Of a stretch of DNA of 64,000 bases, positions 18,309 to 27,431 are shown piece after piece. A model generated the notes under the pieces. That model did no database searches and had not been told where the DNA came from. It saw only the letters and a program-made list of their open reading frames with translations. Numbering within the stretch: position 1 is the first letter of the stretch; the number at the start of each line of letters is the position of its first letter. Made by a program: the position numbers and the translations under genes. The DNA is from Pseudobythopirellula maris (lineage in GTDB: Bacteria > Planctomycetota > Planctomycetia > Pirellulales > Lacipirellulaceae), in contig NZ_SJPQ01000001.1 of the NCBI RefSeq assembly GCF_007859945.1, forward strand, positions 186,001 to 250,000, written 5' to 3'.

Positions 18309-21300
18309 ATGAAGGAAGCGTCGATCCGACTAAGCTTCGAAGCGACCGATCTTGCGAAGGCGACCGCCGACTTGGTCGAACCCTTGCGGCCGGTGGTTGA
18401 GCAGGCGGGCTTGCGTCTCACCGTCGACTGCCCGCCTTTGCCGCAGCCGGTCTACGTGGACGCACGACGCTGGGCCGCGTTGGTGCTTCACCTGCTTTCG
18501 GACGCCATTCGGAACCCGGCTGGAGACGAGGTTCTCGTCCGACTGGTCGCTAGCGATGGCTCCGCGGTGCTCAGCATCACCGGGGCCGGCGTCGGCTTTG
18601 CGAATGAGGGTGCAACGCAAGGCGCCGCAAAGGTTAGCGACGCCGACGCACGAACGAGCGGCGAAGCGCTTGGCGTGCACGACTCTGTGCGGGAGTCGAT
18701 CGAGTTGCTCGGGGGCGAGACGCGTGTTGTAGCGCGTGAGGGGCGCGGGTCGTGCGTCGTGGTTGCGCTGCCGTTTGGGTTTGCGCATTTACCGGCGGAT
18801 CACGTTCGCGGGGCGGAGCAGCCTGGCGCGAACCTGAGTGTCGTTGCTGCAGGCGAACCGTCGCAACCCAGCGAGTGGCGTTTCCAATCGATGGCCGACG
18901 CCGCGCCGGCGATGCTCTGGATCACCGACCCGGATGGCGCTTGCACGTTTCTATCGAATGGCTGGTACGAGTTTACAGGACAAACCGAGTCGGAGGCCCT
19001 TGGCTTTGGCTGGCTCGACGCGGTTCATCCGGAAGACCGTGAGGCGTCGGGGCGAATCTTTCGTGACGCCAACGTCAGCCGCGAGCCGTTTTCCTTGGAC
19101 TACCGGTTGCGGCGGGCCGACGGCCAGTACCGTTGGGCAATCGACGCCGGCAAGCCGCGACTCGGCGAGGCGGGGCGGTTCCTTGGGTACATCGGATCCG
19201 TGATTGACGTCCACGAACGAAAACTGGCCGAGGAGGAGATCCGCCACAACGCCGCCATCCTGGAGGGGATCACGAAGGGAACCCGCGAACAGATCGCCGC
19301 CCAAAGCGATCAGTACCGCTACATCTATTTCAACGACGCCTACAAGTCCACGTTCGAGTCGCTCTGGGGAACGCCGCTCGTGCATGGCGTGAGCATGCTA
19401 GAGGCGATGGCCCAATGGCCCGACGAACGGGAGAAGGCCCGTGCGCTGTGGGGGAGAGCCCATGCGGGAGAGACTTTCAGCGTGGTCATGGAGTTCGGCC
19501 CAAGCGAGGCGGAGGCTCGGGTGTTCGAGTTGCAGTTCAGTCCCCTCTTCGGGGCCGACGGGGATCAAGTCGGCGCGGCGCACATCCTCCGAGACGTCAC
19601 GGATCAGGCGCGTATGCAAGAGGCGCTCCAAGAGAGCGAATTGCGTTACCGGCTCGTGGGGCAGGCCGCCAACGACGCCATCTGGGACTGGGACTTCACG
19701 ACCAACGCCGTGACGTGGAACGAGGGTGTGCAGACGCGATTCGACTACGCGGCCTCTGAGGTAGGACCGGACGCGACGTGGTGGATCGACCAGATTCACC
19801 CGGCCGACCGCGACAAAGTATCGCACGGCATCCACGCCGCGATCGACGGTGGACGGACGCACTGGAGCGACGAGTACCGGTTCCGAAAGTCCGGCGGGGG
19901 TTACGCCACGGTCTTCGACCGGGGGACCATCGTGCACGACCGCGACGGAAAGCCGATCCGGATGGTCGGTTCGATGCTCGACCTCACCGAGAGGCGTAAC
20001 ACGGAGAAGCGTCAGCAGTTCCTCACGGAACTCGCGACAACAACCCAGCCGCTCGCGGCGCCAGACGAGGTGACGGACCAAACCGCGCGACTCCTCGCCG
20101 AGCACCTGGGCACGGATCGGTGCGCGTACGCCGAGGTGGTCAACGAAGCGGATTTCGTCGTCATCGGCGAATACAGCCGGGGCGTACCGAGCATCGCCGG
20201 CCGCTGGCCTGTGGCGGCGTTTGGCGCGGAATGCGAGCGGCGGATGATGGCCGGCGAGCCCTTCGTCGTGGAAGACGCCGAGACCGATCCCCACGTCACC
20301 TCCGAGTGCCGCCCGTCCTACGAGAAGTTGAGTTTGCGGGCCGTGGTGTGCGTTCCCCTGCACAAGAATGGGCGCCTGACCGCCGCGATGGCCGTGCACC
20401 ACACCTCCCCGCGAATCTGGCGGAAAGAGGAGATCGAGCTTGTCCAAACCGTGGCGTCCCACTGCTGGGAAGCCATCGAGAGATCCGCAGCCAATCGGAG
20501 GCTCCGGGATAGCGAAGAGCGTTTCAGACGCCTCGTCGAGGGGTCCCCGTTCGGCATGTACGTCGTCGATTCGCAATTGCAGATCGTCCATATGAACAGC
20601 CGATCGCAGACGGGCGCGTTCCGGAACGTGCGTCCGGTGCTCGGCCGTCACATCGGCGAAGTGATGAGGATTCTTTGGCCGGAAGAGGTGGCCGCCAACG
20701 TCGTCACCGCCTTTAAGCGAACGATCGAGACCGGCAAGCCCTACATGTCGAAGGACTTTGTCAATCGCCGCGTCGATGTCGGCTCGGTCGAGGGGTACGA
20801 ATGGGAGCTGCAGCGTCTCACACTCGCCGACGGTCAATTGGGCGTGATCTGTTATTACTTCGATTCGAGCGATCTGCACCTCGCCCACGAGGCGTTGCGC
20901 GAAGCCGATCGTCGCAAAGACGAGTTCCTGGCGACCCTCGCGCACGAGCTCCGCAACCCGCTGGCGCCCATCCGGACCGGCCTCGAGTTGCTGAAGCTAT
21001 CCAAAGACGAACCGGAGGCTGCGGAAGAAACGCGGCAAGTCATGGAGCGGCAGACGCTGCAGCTTGTCGCCCTGGTCGACGACTTGCTCGACGTTTCTCG
21101 GATCACCCGCGGCAAGCTCAACCTACGCCGCAAGCAGGTGAGCCTCAAAGAGGTCGTCCGCAGCGCGGTTGAGGCCTCGACCCCGTTGATCGAAGAGTCG
21201 GGGCACCGGCTGACGGTGCGCCTCCCCGACCGGCCGACCGTCTTGCATGTCGATCCGCACCGGATGGCGCAGGTCGTGTCAAACTTATTGACCAACGCCG

Positions 21301-22034
21301 CAAAGTACACGCCGCCTGGGGGAAGCATCGACCTGGGGTGCTCCGTCGAACGCGGAGAAGCGGTCGTTCGCGTGAAGGACTCGGGCGTCGGCATACCTGC
21401 CGAGATTCAGCAGAGTGTCTTCGACATGTTCGACCAGGGCGAACGGTCGCTCGAGAGTGGCCACACGGGACTCGGGATTGGTTTGACGCTGGTTCGATCT
21501 CTGGTCGAGATGCACGGCGGGACCGTCGAGGTGGAGAGCGAGGGCGCCGGCAAGGGGAGTGAATTCCGCGTGCGGCTGCCGCTCCACGAGAGCCCCTCCT
21601 TGACCGAGATCGAGGAGACGCCGGATCAGGAGGACGAATTGTTCCCCGAGGACTTCGGGCTGCGAGTGTTAGTGGTCGACGACAACCGGGGCGCGGCGCA
21701 CTTGCTCGGCGCGCTGTGCGAGAAGTTCGGCAACGAGGTGCGACGCGCTAGCGACGGGCGCCAGGCGCTCGAGCAGGCCGCCGACTTCCTTCCCCAAGTC
21801 GTGCTCATGGACGTGAACATGCCGGTGATGGATGGGTGCGAAGCCGCGCGTCGCATGCGGGCCGAGCCGTGGGGCGCAGCAATCACCCTTGTCGCGGTCA
21901 CGGGCAACGGCCAAGTGGTGGACAGGCAGCGGTCGAGCGCGGCCGGTTTCGACAAGCACCTTGTCAAACCGATCGACGCCACCGAACTGCAACGGCTTTT
22001 CACCAGTCTCTTAGGGCGATTGCCAGGCGTTTGA
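18309..22034 (+). CDS. hybrid histidine kinase with PAS, GAF, receiver and a degenerate N-terminal ATPase domain
   Basis: A 1241-residue cytoplasmic sensor with no membrane helix. Order: residues 1-165 resemble a kinase ATPase domain but have lost its key residues; PAS domains near 190-310, 314-430 (weak) and 445-565; GAF near 570-730; PAS near 735-860; HisKA with phospho-acceptor His879 in LAHELRNPL; a complete HATPase domain about 980-1095 ([26 protein letters not shown]); and a receiver from 1115 with phospho-Asp1168 in [11 protein letters not shown]. The signal should pass from His to the built-in receiver, but no output domain or partner is nearby, and the ligand is unknown. The ATG at 18309 is chosen because similarity to kinase sequence begins there; an upstream start at 18075 is possible. 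Confidence 0.9.
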   Translation: MKEASIRLSFEATDLAKATADLVEPLRPVVEQAGLRLTVDCPPLPQPVYVDARRWAALVLHLLSDAIRNPAGDEVLVRLVASDGSAVLSITGAGVGFANEGATQGAAKVSDADARTSGEALGVHDSVRESIELLGGETRVVAREGRGSCVVVALPFGFAHLPADHVRGAEQPGANLSVVAAGEPSQPSEWRFQSMADAAPAMLWITDPDGACTFLSNGWYEFTGQTESEALGFGWLDAVHPEDREASGRIFRDANVSREPFSLDYRLRRADGQYRWAIDAGKPRLGEAGRFLGYIGSVIDVHERKLAEEEIRHNAAILEGITKGTREQIAAQSDQYRYIYFNDAYKSTFESLWGTPLVHGVSMLEAMAQWPDEREKARALWGRAHAGETFSVVMEFGPSEAEARVFELQFSPLFGADGDQVGAAHILRDVTDQARMQEALQESELRYRLVGQAANDAIWDWDFTTNAVTWNEGVQTRFDYAASEVGPDATWWIDQIHPADRDKVSHGIHAAIDGGRTHWSDEYRFRKSGGGYATVFDRGTIVHDRDGKPIRMVGSMLDLTERRNTEKRQQFLTELATTTQPLAAPDEVTDQTARLLAEHLGTDRCAYAEVVNEADFVVIGEYSRGVPSIAGRWPVAAFGAECERRMMAGEPFVVEDAETDPHVTSECRPSYEKLSLRAVVCVPLHKNGRLTAAMAVHHTSPRIWRKEEIELVQTVASHCWEAIERSAANRRLRDSEERFRRLVEGSPFGMYVVDSQLQIVHMNSRSQTGAFRNVRPVLGRHIGEVMRILWPEEVAANVVTAFKRTIETGKPYMSKDFVNRRVDVGSVEGYEWELQRLTLADGQLGVICYYFDSSDLHLAHEALREADRRKDEFLATLAHELRNPLAPIRTGLELLKLSKDEPEAAEETRQVMERQTLQLVALVDDLLDVSRITRGKLNLRRKQVSLKEVVRSAVEASTPLIEESGHRLTVRLPDRPTVLHVDPHRMAQVVSNLLTNAAKYTPPGGSIDLGCSVERGEAVVRVKDSGVGIPAEIQQSVFDMFDQGERSLESGHTGLGIGLTLVRSLVEMHGGTVEVESEGAGKGSEFRVRLPLHESPSLTEIEETPDQEDELFPEDFGLRVLVVDDNRGAAHLLGALCEKFGNEVRRASDGRQALEQAADFLPQVVLMDVNMPVMDGCEAARRMRAEPWGAAITLVAVTGNGQVVDRQRSSAAGFDKHLVKPIDATELQRLFTSLLGRLPGV

Positions 22035-22044
22035 CCCCGTTGCG

Positions 22045-22082
22045 TCCTTAGAAAGACGACGGATGGCTGCGGCTTAAGGACT
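22045..22082. terminator. small hairpin between convergent genes
   Basis: Arms GTCCTTA (22045-22051) and TAAGGAC (22076-22082) lie in the gap between the kinase gene and the minus-strand PEP-CTERM gene. There is no T tract on either side, so a terminator role is only suggested by position. Confidence 0.25.
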
Positions 22083-22194
22083 GAGAGGATTCCCCCCCCA
22101 GAGATCGCTCAGCCAACGATGATGGCTCAGCGCATAGGCCCATTTCGCGTCGCGGCCGAGTGCGGCTGCTGTTGCAGAATCGTTTTGGGCTCTC

Positions 22195-23190
22195 TCAGCG
22201 GCGGCGTAGAACGCCGCCGAGCGTGACGCCGAGCATGGCCCAGACCAACATCGCGGCGGGCTCGGGGACCTCGCCGCCGGGCGGCGGGGGCGAGGGGGGC
22301 GTCGGGCCGGCGAACAGCGGGAAGTGGACCTCGCCCCGTTGGTCGAAGTCGCCGCCAACGAAGACCGATCCCTCCACGTTGTTGCGGATCGTCAGGTCGG
22401 CCAGCGGCGCCAGGACCGTGCCGTTCCACATCCGGTCGAAGTCGATCGTGGTCGCTTCGTAGAAGTTCCAGATCATGTTCGGCCGCCGCGACGCGTTGTT
22501 GAAGTCGCCGACAAAGTTGCCTTGGTTGAACGTGACGCTCGAGCCCGAGACGTTGAAAACGAACAGCGTGTTGGCGTCGACCCCGGCGCCGAAGAGCAGC
22601 TCGTACTGCTGCGACTTGCTGTCGGAGAACCGCGCGGCGTCGACCTCGAACACGGCCACGTTGTCGGCCCCCGGGGTGGCGGTGAACTTGACCGCCGCGG
22701 GCTGCGTGCCGGCCGGGCTGACGCTGCTGTCGGCTGTGAGCCCCGCGTAGTAGTCCGACGCGGGGGCGATCTGGTCGATGATCGACTGGGCGGCCGCCGG
22801 GGCGGTCGGGTCGCCGGAGGTGAGCGTGCCGCCGCCGTTGAAGTTGAGGATCCGCGAGACCGAGCCGCCCGTGCGCACGTCGCCCGCGCCGATGTTCAGC
22901 GGGTTGCCCGTGGCGATGTCGCCGCCGACCAGCAGGGTGACCACCCCGCTGTTGTCCGCGGCGTTGAGGCCCTGGGCGAAGTCGGCGGAGTTGGCGCCCG
23001 TGACGCTGCCGCCGACGACGGTCTTGCCGCGGATGTTGGACGTGGAGACCAAGTCGCCGCCGACCACGAGGTTGTAGTCGTACAGCAAAACGCTCGCCGC
23101 GGCGGGCGCGGCAAAGAGAGCGGCCAGCGCCAAGGTGAAGCAGGCGGCGCAGAAAGTCCTGGCGGCGGCCAGTGCGATTCGTGCGGACAT
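22195..23190 (-). CDS. exported choice-of-anchor A type protein with PEP-CTERM tail
   Basis: A 331-residue exported protein. A signal peptide covers about residues 1-33 (CFTLALAALFAAPAAAS). The body has the pattern of choice-of-anchor A family proteins: YNLVVGGDLVSTSNIRGKTV at the start, then repeated glycine-rich strands such as LLVGGDI and VFVGGDFDQRG, implying a beta-helix-like surface fold. The end is a proline-rich spacer, VPEP, a hydrophobic helix and RRR, the PEP-CTERM sorting signal that is cut by an exosortase; no exosortase gene is in the window. The function of this family is unknown. Confidence 0.85.
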   Translation of the reverse strand: MSARIALAAARTFCAACFTLALAALFAAPAAASVLLYDYNLVVGGDLVSTSNIRGKTVVGGSVTGANSADFAQGLNAADNSGVVTLLVGGDIATGNPLNIGAGDVRTGGSVSRILNFNGGGTLTSGDPTAPAAAQSIIDQIAPASDYYAGLTADSSVSPAGTQPAAVKFTATPGADNVAVFEVDAARFSDSKSQQYELLFGAGVDANTLFVFNVSGSSVTFNQGNFVGDFNNASRRPNMIWNFYEATTIDFDRMWNGTVLAPLADLTIRNNVEGSVFVGGDFDQRGEVHFPLFAGPTPPSPPPPGGEVPEPAAMLVWAMLGVTLGGVLRRR

Positions 23191-23306
23191 GGGTGGCGGA
23201 GCTCGGAAGGCGGCTGTTTAGCGGCCGGCTCAACGCCGACGGCGCAGCATCACATTAGGTGAGCTGGGGCGCCGTGTCAATGATTTTTTGGGCCGTGACG
23301 GGGCCC

Positions 23307-24776
23307 CTAGCGAACGCGGCGGCGGGCCCAGGGGGCGGCGAGCAGGACGAGCACCGCGGCTGCGGGCTCGGGGACCGACGCGGCGGGCCCGGGCAGCGTT
23401 TGGCCGAATTGCGCGACCCAATAGTCGTAGTCGGCCATGTCGACCACGCCGTCGGGCGAGCCAAGGCCCGTGCCGTCGTCGCCGTCGCCGGGCATACCAA
23501 CCAGGCCGGTCGCCCCAAAATTGTCACGCCACACGGTGAAGTCGGCCGCGTCGACAACGCCGTTGAAGTTGTAGTCGCCGCCGAGCGTCTCGATGACGAA
23601 GTCGACGTACACCAGACGGTGGTCGGTCGCCGTCATGGCGCCGAACTGCGGGTCGGAGCCGAGCGGCCAGAAGACGCCGGTGTGGTCATCGTCGTCAACC
23701 ACCGTCAGGTCGAGCGACGGGAGGACGTAGTCAACACGCAGCCCGCCGGTAAACGCGGCGGTGTCGTCTGGGTCGGGCCCGAATCCTCCGCCCGGCGAGA
23801 ACGTGTTGTTAATCAGCGGGTGATCGGTGAGCTGTTGGGCGGCGTCCATCGAGCTGTCGCCCTCGTCGGGGTCGGCGTTTTGGTCGCCGAGGATCACGAA
23901 CGACTCGCCCGCCGCCAAACCGCCCGTCGGTTCGGCGGGTGTGGCGCCGAGCAGGTCGAACTGCTCGTCGTCGTAGATGTAGCCGCTCGCCGACGGGTCG
24001 ATGTAATCGGCCCAGAAGCGGATCTCGTCGTGGTTGCGCAGGCCGTTGCGGTCCTCGGCCCCATCGAACACCGGCGGCGTGGGATGCGAAGCGAGCAGGT
24101 GGACCGTCTCGCCCGCCACCTCGACCGGCACGTCCCAGTGGCTCTTAGAGGAGAGCCGGAACGCGGCGAGCTCTTCCGGCGAGTACCAGTCGGCCGGGGT
24201 CTCGGGCGTCGACAGATTGTCCGGCAGAAACGCGCCGGGCATGTCTTGCCAAAGGAACTTCTGGAACGTCCGCACACCCTCGTCGGCGATCGGGTGCTTG
24301 GAGAGGACCAGCATGCCGTACTGGCCGGCAAAATTGCCGAAGCCGAAGGCGTCGTCCGGGTTGTCGGTTTGGCCGTTGTTGTTGAAGTCGAAGTCGAACC
24401 CCTCGCCGAGCTCGTCCTCGGGCTGCACGCCGGTGTTCGACGGGGCGCTGAACCAATAGTCGTACTCGACCGGCTCCAGGCCGTTTTGCGAAACGCCGAG
24501 GTAGTTCGTCAGGAAGTCTTCGACCGCCTGCCCCGAGGGGTCGTAGTCGAACTCGTTGATCAGCAGCACGTCGGGGTTGATCCGCTGGATCACCTCGGCG
24601 ATGCGGCCCGGCTGGTTGCTGCCGGGCGAGCTCAGCTCCGCGGCGAGCGCTCCGGCCGAGCCGCGATTGAGCGACGCGTTGTAGGTGGCGATCCTCAGCG
24701 GCTGGTCGGCCACCGCGTTGGTGGCGACAAACACGGCGACGATAGCCAAGAGCAGCAGTGCGGCGGGGCGTGGCAT
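23307..24776 (-). CDS. exported endonuclease/exonuclease/phosphatase family protein with dockerin-like and PEP-CTERM tail
   Basis: A 489-residue exported protein with the EEP (DNase I-like) fold. Family motifs are RIATYNASL at the start, VLLINEFDYD (metal-binding Glu), LLASHPTPP, VILGDQNADPD and, at the end of the domain, TATDHRLVYVDF (Asp-His pair). The substrate could be nucleic acid or a phosphoester and cannot be told from sequence. Two dockerin-like repeats follow (GDYNFNGVVDAADFTVWRD and GVVDMADYDYWVAQFG), then VPEP, a hydrophobic stretch and RRR. The ATG at 24776 is preferred to one 45 bases upstream because GAAGG lies 6 bases before it and the signal peptide begins there. Confidence 0.85.
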   Translation of the reverse strand: MPRPAALLLLAIVAVFVATNAVADQPLRIATYNASLNRGSAGALAAELSSPGSNQPGRIAEVIQRINPDVLLINEFDYDPSGQAVEDFLTNYLGVSQNGLEPVEYDYWFSAPSNTGVQPEDELGEGFDFDFNNNGQTDNPDDAFGFGNFAGQYGMLVLSKHPIADEGVRTFQKFLWQDMPGAFLPDNLSTPETPADWYSPEELAAFRLSSKSHWDVPVEVAGETVHLLASHPTPPVFDGAEDRNGLRNHDEIRFWADYIDPSASGYIYDDEQFDLLGATPAEPTGGLAAGESFVILGDQNADPDEGDSSMDAAQQLTDHPLINNTFSPGGGFGPDPDDTAAFTGGLRVDYVLPSLDLTVVDDDDHTGVFWPLGSDPQFGAMTATDHRLVYVDFVIETLGGDYNFNGVVDAADFTVWRDNFGATGLVGMPGDGDDGTGLGSPDGVVDMADYDYWVAQFGQTLPGPAASVPEPAAAVLVLLAAPWARRRVR

Positions 24777-24978
24777 GGAGGGCCTTCGGCGAGCGGCGGA
24801 GGGCGGTGTGGGAGGGAGCATGGCGGGGCGTGCGCGTCCCTATGCCGGATCGAGCATAGCACGCCACCTGCCTGCAATAAAGCAATTGCCGCTTTTGATG
24901 CATGCGAGGCGTACGCCGCCCCCCCCCTGCCCTCTTCTCGGGTTTCTTCGCAAGTCATAGCAACGCCGGTCAGCCGGC

Positions 24979-26363
24979 ATGAATCTTCGCTGTTGGAGCC
25001 ATTTTTGGTGGCTCGCGTGCTGTTTGCTCGCCCCGCCCATTGCCGTCTAGCCGCAGGCGGGCGCCAGGCTCGCGCCGATCGGCCCGGCCTGGGCGGTCAA
25101 CGCGATGAACCACGTGAGCTTTCGCCAGCAAGCGTTGCTCACCGTGGGCGACGTGCAACTTGCCGCCTATTACGACGACCAAGGCCGGGTAACCGTAGCC
25201 CGCCGCAAGGGCGCCGCGGGCGACTGGCGGGTGTCTTCCCGACCGAGCTGACCGACGACCACTCGGGGCTGCAAGTCACGCACAACGTGATCGCCTTCGG
25301 CGTCGACGGCGAGGGCTATCTGCACCTAGCGTGGGGCATGCACAACCACGACCTGCGCTACATCCGATCGGCGTCGCCCGCTACGCTCGCCGGACCGATC
25401 GCCTTTGGCGAGGAGATCACGGTGACCGGCTCGGCCGAGGGGCTCGTGACTTACCCGCAGTTCTACAACACGCCCGCGGGCGACTTGCTGTTCAGCTATC
25501 GCACCGGCAACGATTCGGGGGGCGGCTCGGGCAACGGCGACACGCAGGTGAATCGCTGCGACTTGTCTGCCCGCCGGTGGGAGCCGATGCACCGGCCGCT
25601 GTTCGACGGCGACCCGGCGCCTAGCGAAGACGCTGAGCCCCGCACGGTGAACTCCTATCCCAACAACCTGGCTTGGGGCCTGGACGGCGAGCTGCACATG
25701 ACCTGGACCTGCCGCGACACCTGGCGGTGGCAATCCAACAGCCATCTCTACTACGCCCGGTCAAGCGATGGCGGCGCGACGTGGCGCACGAGCAGCGGCG
25801 AACCCCTCCCGCTGCCGCTCAGCGAAGCGAACGCCGAGCGGATCGCCGTGATCCCCGAGGGTAGCTCGCTGATCAACCAGGCGTCGATGACCGTCGATCG
25901 CGAAGGCAGACCGCTGGTGGCGACTTGGTGGGCGCCCGGTGCGCACGACTCGCCCCCCAATCACTCGCGTGAGTACATGCTGGTGCACCACGACGGCGAG
26001 CGCTGGCGCACCTCGCAGATCACCCACCGCAACGCGCAAGACGACAGCCGCCGGGCCGAGGACGTGCGCGACCTCGCCCGCCCGATCGTGCTCGTCGACG
26101 ACACGGGCCGCACCCTTGTGGTGATGCGCTACGACCGCCGCGGCGACGTGGTCACCGTGGCCCACAGCACCGACCGCAAGAACTGGGAGCTGCTCGACCT
26201 CACGATCGAGCCGCTCGGCACGTGGGAGCCCAACCACGACGCCGAGCTGTGGCGCCGCGAGGGTCGGCTGCACCTGCTCCACCAGCGGGTCGGCCTCGGC
26301 GAGCGCAGCTCGCCGATCGGCGTGCTGGAGTGGGACGCGCGGGGCTACTTCGTCGGCCGGTAG
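24979..26363 (+). pseudogene. BNR-repeat (BNR_4) family protein, inactivated
   Basis: The intact ancestor would be an exported beta-propeller protein of about 460 residues, of the family found with polysaccharide lyases and sulfatases. A signal peptide starts at 24979 (MNLRCWSHFWWLACCLLAPP) but runs into an in-frame TAG at 25048. Homologous sequence resumes in the same frame (AVNAMNHVSFRQQ, LAAYYDDQGRVTVARRKG) and then shifts frame near 25234, after DWRV. The rest (FPTELTDDHSGLQ to WDARGYFVGR) is intact to the stop at 26363. So there is one nonsense change and one frameshift. A sequencing error could explain the frameshift but is less likely to explain both. Confidence 0.75.
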
Positions 26364-26463
26364 CCGGCGACTGACATCGCGTGAAGATCAAGCACAGCGT
26401 TCGAGGCTCGGGCACGGCTAACTCTTGCTCATCCACGAGCGTGTACTTGTCACGCCAGAGTGG

Positions 26464-26608
26464 ATAGCCCAGGTTCTTGAACCTGGGTCGCCGTAGGCGA
26501 CAAGAAGCCTCGGAGTTGACCATGATGCCCTGAAATACGCAACCGATTGGCGGCGCTAGCGGGTGGTTTCTTGCGGCTGCGCCACACAGGTTCAAGAACC
26601 TGGGCTAC
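26464..26608. repeat. palindrome family B, copy 2
   Basis: Second copy of the element at 17763-17907. Ends read ATAGCCCAGGTTCTTGAACC and the complement of GGTTCAAGAACCTGGGCTAC. The GTCGCCGTAGGCGACAAGAAG block is conserved, while the centre differs between copies. It sits just after the inactivated BNR gene. Confidence 0.85.
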
Positions 26609-26636
26609 CCATTTAGCGCGGAGGGCATGGCATCGA

Positions 26637-26880
26637 CTACGCCGAGCGACGGAAGCAAGCGACGGCAAGCATGAGAATGGCCAACATAGCGGCCGCTGGC
26701 TCGGGGACCGAGTCGCCCGGCGAGAACGGGACTCGGACAGTGCTTCGGGCGGCGACTGGGTCTCGCCAAAGTGCTCGACCCACAGGTCGTAGTCGGCCTG
26801 GGTGTAGTCGCCCGCGTCGAGGCCGTCTCGCCACACCGTGCAATCGGCGGCGTCGACCGTGCCGTCCCAGGTTTCCTAGA
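26637..26880 (-). pseudogene. orphan dockerin-like plus PEP-CTERM tail, frameshifted remnant
   Basis: The minus strand encodes only the end of an exported protein: VDAADCTVWRDGLDAGDY and YDLWVEHFGETQ in one frame, then FSPGDSVPEPAAAM with a hydrophobic stretch in another. There is a frameshift near 26740. No gene body lies upstream; the sequence breaks off after the dockerin start at about 26880. At DNA level it is nearly identical to the end of the glycosidase gene at 27547-27660, so it is probably a partial duplication or all that is left of a deleted gene. Confidence 0.7.
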
Positions 26881-26954
26881 GGGAAAGGCTCGGCCAAAAT
26901 AGTTTGCCTGCTAGTGTTTGGGCGACGTTCTCGTGACAGCGAAGGGCATATGCC

Positions 26955-27048
26955 ACCTAACCACCGGCTGCAGTTAACCGGCTACGCCTGCGATCGTGGT
27001 ACACTGCCGATCGAGTGTCGTCCTCCGCGGGCGGCCGGCAACTGAGCC
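26955..27048. other. attC-like imperfect hairpin
   Basis: Starts with ACCTAAC (fits RYYYAAC), then GGCTGCAGTTAACCGGC at 26966-26982 pairs with GCCGGCAACTGAGCC at 27034-27048, leaving one unpaired base, as in integron attC sites. The expected closing GTTRRRY box is not found, so the site is incomplete or only resembles one. No integron integrase is in the window. Confidence 0.25.
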
Positions 27049-27087
27049 AAATAACGCTAGCCCGCCTTTTTCACTCCAAGGTTCATC

Positions 27088-27276
27088 ATGCCGAAGTTCA
27101 CTGCCTTAATTATCGCGGCGATCATCGGTGCTTTGCTTGCCGTGACTTTGCGTCCGGGTGTGCTCGAAATCGTGATCGTGGCTGTGCTGATTGTCGTGGC
27201 TGTTGCTTTTACACAGCGTCGTAAGTCCAAGCGGCGGGTGGCGGGGGCGCTCCCGCCAGGGAAGCCCCCGGGATAG
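27088..27276 (+). CDS. small two-helix membrane protein
   Basis: A 62-residue protein of unknown function. Residues 4-22 (FTALIIAAIIGALLAVTL) and 25-42 (VLEIVIVAVLIVVAVAF) are strongly hydrophobic, followed by a basic QRRKSKRR segment that should stay in the cytoplasm. CCAAGG lies 6 bases before the ATG. The last 13 codons and the stop lie inside palindrome family A copy 2, so the element has supplied the C-terminus (VAGALPPGKPPG). The sequence composition fits a real membrane protein, but there is no family match to rely on. Confidence 0.55.
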   Translation: MPKFTALIIAAIIGALLAVTLRPGVLEIVIVAVLIVVAVAFTQRRKSKRRVAGALPPGKPPG

Positions 27277-27334
27277 TGAGACCCGGTCTGTGACGCTCGG
27301 GGGCTTCCGCTTCGCGGTGCGCCCCCGCCACCCC
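27237..27334. repeat. palindrome family A, copy 2
   Basis: Inverse copy of 17640-17738, beginning GGGTGGCGGGGGCGCTCCC and ending with GCGCCCCCGCCACCCC. The centre (around 27270-27295) is unrelated to that of copy 1. It overlaps the end of the small membrane-protein gene and supplies its stop codon. Confidence 0.85.
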
Positions 27335-27431
27335 TTGAGAGCTTGGCACTAGAATCGTTTGGGTGGTGCGTCAATGGTGAGTGGTCAGTGGCCTTCGAGA
27401 GCGTGTCGAAGCTTTGTGGCTAGCCTGCCCC

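Noticed and set aside
23259-24978. Upstream extension of the BNR-family frame to make a 1034-residue protein
   Set aside because: This part is antisense to the EEP-family gene. The true N-terminal half of the BNR protein is in another frame, which is why the gene is called a pseudogene.
26364-27087. Search for tRNA or small RNA in the gene-poor stretch
   Set aside because: No cloverleaf or T-loop motif was found; the space is explained by a palindrome, a tail remnant and a possible attC-like hairpin.
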